A stretch of DNA of 64,000 nucleotides from Ancylostoma caninum (Eukaryota; Nematoda; Chromadorea; Rhabditida; Ancylostomatidae): the NCBI GenBank assembly GCA_037903475.1, contig JBAJFG010000015.1:1116001-1180000 (forward strand), read 5' to 3'. The stretch's first letter is position 1. Every line of letters starts with the position of its first letter. The translations under genes and the position numbers were made by a program. Below, piece after piece: positions 58,803 through 64,000 of the stretch. The notes beneath the pieces are model-generated. The model did not search any database. It was not told the origin of the DNA and saw only the letters and a list, made by a program, of their open reading frames with translations.

Positions 58803-61633
58803 CATAAGTACCACGATTACTTTCCTTTTCAGATTAATTTTCGCCATCTACAAAATCAAATGAAGATTGAGAAGCCGGAAAAGGAAGGTAGAGCGTGCTC
58901 GAACATGCTTTATTTAATGTCCCATCATTAATTCATAGACAAAATGTGTGGTCATTAAGAACTTCGATTCAAATGTGCTCGATTTTGCAGAAAATAGGTA
59001 TAACCATTTGTAAAACGTGGATGTTGTATGTAAGGTGTGCTAATGTACGACAAAAAGGCCCAGTTTTGGGAAGAAGGAAGAAGTGGAGAAGATTGGGAAA
59101 ATGTGCTGAGAAACATGACTGAAAATAAGGAGAATCAGAAATAAAGGGAAACTGAGAAAGTAAGGGAATCAAAAAAAGTTCGATAAGGGCTTATTCATGG
59201 ATTCTTGAATTATCCCAGTATCGTGAGTTGATTTCAAGTAGCTCCAGGATGGATTTCAAGGACATCTCTGTACATTTATGGATTTTCCATAGTTAATAGA
59301 ATTAATCCCATCCACTTGGAAAAGATCCTATATAGTGTATGTGAAGAATTAGCTGATTTTCCCAGGATCTAAGCGATTATCCCTAGTGCAGCAGCTTCTG
59401 GGAGGGTTCTGAAAAGTCATCAGGAAAAGTACACAATAGCATTGGATAAAAAGTATAATAGCTGCCCGGCGGCGGCGAACAATAGCAATCAGAAGTGCAG
59501 GCGCTGAGCGCATGAATGCCACTGGCAACCAGGTGGAAACAGCCTATAGGCCGCTAAGGCACCTCAACTCGCCTTCCATTCATTTCAGCAACAATACGTA
59601 TTGATCGGGGGAATAGAGCCGGGACAGAGCGGCTGAGTGCTCTTTCAGAAACATTTCGCCAAGGAAGACTGATGCCTTGGCGACCATGGGCAGGGTTAGG
59701 AATTTGCCGAGAACTGGTCTCAGACCATATTTTAGGCCTGAACAACTTGTGGAGCTAGAGCAATTATGATTGAAATTACCCAAGGTAGCGTGTTAACAGC
59801 ACACAAATCTACTTTTCGTTAACATGGCAGTCAACACACTTACCCTGGGTAACCTCAATGATGCACCCAGACCCCATGCACCTTTACTTGTGGAGTTGGA
59901 GCAATTAATAACGAAAAGATTACATAACTATGATGAAAATAGAGGTACTATAAGGAAAACCAAAAAATGTCATAAAGAGGAGTGGTAATTTGTTACTTAT
60001 TTCGCTTCCGGTCCCCCTCCCCCTAGACTCCTCTTCAGTGAAGAGGGGAACCAGAAAAGAAAAGAAAGGACCTTGAAGGAACAGGTAGAAACAAGATGAT
60101 GAGTGAGAAGGAGGAGAACAAAAAAAAACCAGAAAAAAGAAAGAAAGACAAAATGATAAAATATGACAGATTTAGACCCGTCACCGCGCGCCTACCAAGC
60201 CAGAAGTACGCCTCCATGGAACTTCTAGCTTTGTTATCCTGCTAATCCATGCGTAATTTTCTAGTTTTTTTCGTTTTGTATGAATCCACTAAACCATTGA
60301 ATCGTTGATTCGCTAAAAACATCAGTCAAACTAAGCAAATCCACTTTTTCTGAAGTATAAGGCAGCAAGACTGACAATTTGTTTATTATCCTGGGTGTTC
60401 GGAGAACTTTCCAACAGAAAGTCGCTCTCGAGGATTTGATTTTATGGAGTCTTGTAGCAGGTATGTACAAAAGATGCTTATTGATTACAGCGATACGACA
60501 TCAAACTGATCTAATTGTGCATAAAGGAAAGGCCGTTGTAGAGAAAATTTATTTCCACTGATTTAATCGGATGAGAATTACTCAGATGAAAAAGCAAATG
60601 GCTCATTTGGAAGCAACCTAACTGCTGCTAAATAATACAAATGATCAGAAGTCGCTGCAAGACCTGCACGTGAGTTTACATACCTCTACTTCCAAGAAAA
60701 AATTGCTTCAGAAATGAACAAAAACACAGCAATTGTATCTTTAATCGGGTAGAATGGCAGAATACACCTAGCCCATGCCCGCCTTTGAGGAAAAACACAC
60801 CTCAAGCGGAAGGAGCTCTCGGCAGGAAGTAAACAAAATTCCTCCGGGACCAAGGCAATCTCCTTTCAGCGGAGTTCGTAACAAGGCAGCGTTTGCTTGC
60901 CTACGGCAGTAACGAGAACTAGCGAAGTCGTCGTTGCAAGCTGTGGGGAAATTTCACGAAATTTCACATTCTTCGAAAAAAAATACGGAAAAGTCTTAAA
61001 AAATGATAGAGGAGAGGGCTGGTGCATTCTTCGTTTTATTTTATGAAAAGAAGTGTTCCATGGATTACTTCGATGGATTGATGACATCAGACAACCCTAT
61101 ACATATTCGCTTCCAGATTGCTGACCAATTGCAGCAGCGCTCGGGAAGGGTAGGGGTGGTAGAGATCGGGTGGCGGTCAAAACGTACGCCGCGACGCGAC
61201 CGCGCCGCAGGTCTACGCTTCTCAAGTTCAGGTTGTTTCCTCGAATTCGATGCATTAAATAACATATGTGGCCACCTTCTCACAGTTTGTGGGTTCCGAT
61301 AACACTCATCCATCCCAATCAAGGTTAGAAAAGTTGTCCATATCCACGCAGAACTGCCCGCACCCTGGAAGGGTGCAGCCGCGACGCGCAGATGAATCGA
61401 CCAATCACGGACCAGCAGCGTACTTCTTGTCACGCAACCGTAGAGATCGGTCAGCAATATTTCCAAAACCTATATTTAACCGTTTAAGGGACACTTCACT
61501 TTCTGTAGTGGGAGAGCGGCCTTATAACCCACTTTGAGCGAGGATCGTCATCATAAAGATTAATCATGGAGATAACTATTTAAATTGGAGAAGGTAGAGA
61601 ATTTTGGTTCCAATTCACTATTCCTGTTGTAGT
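58803..61633. other. intergenic, no gene seen
   Basis: Contains one foldback unit of the 55.8-kb family (59768-59866), a 16-nt motif variant (CCGAGAACTGGTCTCA, 59707-59722) and a GC-rich segment at about 61140-61400 open in both strands but without protein features. Confidence 0.4.
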
Positions 61634-61703
61634 TTCTGTAGGAACACCTGTTGCAGTTTCTGGAGGAACACCTTCAGAAACTGCAACAGGTGTTCCTACA
61701 GAA
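61634..61703. repeat. perfect 29-bp stem hairpin
   Basis: The left arm 61634-61662 and right arm 61675-61703 are exact reverse complements, with a 12-base loop. The left arm is itself the second part of a 24-bp tandem pair (GTTGYAGTTTCTGKAGGAAC, from about 61627). Confidence 0.95.
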
Positions 61704-63541
61704 CTTATTATGCGTTATTATGACGTTTATTATGCGTGTTTATAGATCAAACAAAAACTGTTTTAAAAGCGGTGATATAACATCTCAGTCCGAGATGTAT
61801 TCGTGGTAAGTACTGTTGATCCTCCACCATCTTCTGCTCAGAAAATGACGGTCCCTTTGAACGAAGTCGCTGCGCCATGAGGTAAGATATCGACTCGTCC
61901 AAATTCTGATTTCGACACGGTTTTTGAATTTTTTCTCTTTCAAGAAAAGCTTCCTAAACAGAAGCAAGTAATAGCCTGATGGCGAAAGACCTAAGCTACA
62001 CTGCGAAGGTAAGGGCGAATTGCCAGCTTAGGTTTGAAGGTGAGGGCGATTGAAAGTTAGATCGACATTCAAAACTTCGGTTCAGTTACCCAATGTTGGG
62101 AAATTTTTAAGTAGTCGATGTTCGCACGGATTAGCCCTAGTTGCAAAGCAAATATTCTATAGATGTTTAAAATAAAGTGCAGTTCTGTGCAGTTCTGCTT
62201 TTGTCTTTCCCTATTTAAAGTCGTATAATACACGAGTGGAATGCCCATAATTTTGGACGATCACTTTCTAAATTCCTTTAAAAATCCGAAACTGGAATAT
62301 GTACATCAGTTCATATATATTCGGAAGCGCCATGAATTGCTTTTTCCAATGGTCCGAAAAAATCCAGAATACTTGCTCATTAACATCTCCATTAAGGCGA
62401 TAGAAAACAGCGCGCATCCATAGTTTTACACCCTAATGAATAAATAAACACCTCATTCTACTAATTTGAACTATTTCTTCTTATTATTTGGTTTCAAAAC
62501 TATTTTTTAATAACTTTCGTTTTGACGATGCGCCCTCCCGAGGCAAATGTTTTTGTATACGTTAATGGGGATAAGTATTTTCAGCGGAGATTCTCTATTA
62601 AAGGGAGATTTTCAAAACAACAGAAATCCTCTGTTAAAGGGGAATTTCAGGAAAAACGGCAATATTCCCACAAAACGAGATGATTATCTAACACATGTGC
62701 GGCAGTAATTACAGCTTGTAAAGGAATTTATTTATTTATTTATTTATACTTGGGAATACAAAATAGAATAGAATTTGCGTTAGATGTCTACGAAGATGAC
62801 TCTAGTTTCCATGGAAATGCATGCAAAGTCATACTATTTACCCCAACATGATTATGGTTTTCGTGAGATCCCGTCTCCTCTTGCGAGATAATCAAAAGTT
62901 AATTGTAGGATCTTGCGTGATTCGACAAATATCACTGACATTACAGTACTTTACGACAACAATTCTCATAACCACACAGGAACTATAAAATAGGAATCCG
63001 TGCTATGCCATAGTAATAAATTGTAGTGTAAATTGTTGAACAAAAAACTGTTCAGGTATTTTGAATAGGTTGAACTTATGTACATTAATACAATGCTTTT
63101 GACCAAACAAAGCAGTTTAGTCAATTCAAAGGTCAGTTCAGGAGGGGATGTCGAATATTCGACATGTCGAATACTGGAAAAATGGACATCTCTGCAGCCG
63201 TTGCTACCTTCCTCCGTAATTGTACTGCTCTTTCCTTCCCGAACATTGGAATTTCCGACTACTTGAGGACTAATGTTTGATTTCGAGTACATCTACTAGG
63301 TTATTCGTTCCGAATCATAGTTGACATTCTTACGTATTTCCAGAGGATCGAATGGATATTGGACTATAGCAATGTGAATACTTTTACAAGGACCCGCTTC
63401 ATAGTAATAGTAGCAACTTCTACATTTCAATAAAAAAATGGAGTGCGTACAACCCGGAGTCGCTCAAAAATTCCCAGGAATATTAATATGAAATTTATGC
63501 ATCTTGAGTAAGTTATCAAAAGTTATCAACTATACAGTCTA
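61704..63541. other. intergenic, no gene seen
   Basis: AT-rich. A TTTATTTATTTATTTAT tract lies at about 62728-62745 and a palindrome TGTCGAATATTCGACA at 63148-63163. Confidence 0.4.
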
Positions 63542-63764
63542 TTAGCTCACAGAGGGGGCCTGATCCGACTTTGGCCGCAATTACGTCCTCATCACTTTTT
63601 CGGCCTACTGATCTATTTGTCTGTGCTTTTTTGATATGCATGTGCTGTGCCTCCTTCCATTCTGATGTTTCCCTACTGCCATTCGCTAAGATGTCCTTCT
63701 AGAAGCATTCTTCCGGCAAGGACGTAATTGCAGACAAGGTCGGATCAATCGCCCTCTGAGCTAA
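63542..63764. mobile_element. MITE family C, copy 2
   Basis: TTAGCTCACAGAGGG and CGCAATTACGTCCTC at the left; the inverse GGACGTAATTGCAGACAAGG..CCCTCTGAGCTAA at the right; 223 bp. It shares GATGTTTCCCTACTGYCATT with the copy at 45964. Confidence 0.8.
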
Positions 63765-64000
63765 TACATGAGCTAATACATATGGTGTGGGAGGTGCCGA
63801 AAGGGCAGTTGGAAAAAGGGTCCTTCGTTCCCTGCCTGGTATAAAGTCACATCCCTTTAATTACAGTGTACATATTGGTGTATGGATGTCGATAACGATG
63901 AATTTCTGTTATTCTTACTGATCTTTTTTTCCTTAACCATACCTAGAACTCAAGCCAAGCGATGGGAGGTCTTCAAGTGCACAGAGGGCGATCTTTCATT

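Noticed and set aside
61065..61466. 133-codon minus-strand frame overlapping a 99-codon plus-strand frame
   Set aside because: Open on both strands in a GC-rich segment; no protein-like pattern.

Overview
The window looks like a chromosome segment of a parasitic nematode, most likely a strongylid or hookworm-type genome. The basis is a nematode gene structure (short introns ending in TTTCAG-like acceptors, small exons), an AT-leaning background and a very high density of short foldback transposons. Species identity is inferred from style only; no search was run.

Layout. Positions 1-7968 hold an almost complete BEL/Pao LTR retrotransposon. One uninterrupted 2266-codon gag-pol frame lies between two LTR copies that are identical over all 336 bases visible; the left end of the 5' LTR is cut off by the window. 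At 8941-9645 there is a decayed Ty3/Gypsy fragment. From 9.6 to 21 kb the sequence is almost entirely repeats: a GT microsatellite with a small GC-rich minisatellite, several foldback MITEs, a 1.26-kb hAT-like element with an 8-bp target duplication, a TTAA-flanked element with a perfect 36-bp palindrome, and a Helitron-like 3' end.

Host genes. Three are supported, all on the minus strand. (1) A 94-residue secreted Pro/Gly/Asn-rich peptide gene at 21598-21882. (2) A multi-exon gene for an acidic, unrecognised protein at 31105-32395, with a possible last exon at 29930-29988. (3) A complete 12-exon homogentisate 1,2-dioxygenase gene at 35357-45310 (441 aa predicted, catalytic residues present), which is the tyrosine-catabolism enzyme. 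Its introns carry MITEs and a long pentanucleotide satellite. The three genes show no sign of being an operon, and the rest of the window is transposon-derived.

From 45.3 kb to the end no host gene can be supported. This part holds a roughly 30-unit, 59-bp minisatellite with a 590-bp higher-order period (48.77-50.56 kb), paired GC-rich hairpins (52.5 kb), four tandem foldback units (55.8-56.3 kb), non-LTR retrotransposon remnants, a perfect 29-bp-stem hairpin (61.6 kb) and further MITE copies.

The most unusual signals are: the extra coiled-coil C-terminal region fused to the BEL polyprotein; a dispersed 16-nt motif (GCGAGAACTGGTCCCC) found in clusters whose last copy is inverted; the 590-bp higher-order minisatellite, whose minus strand is open in all three frames; and the 60-nt stop-free in-frame intron in the homogentisate dioxygenase gene.
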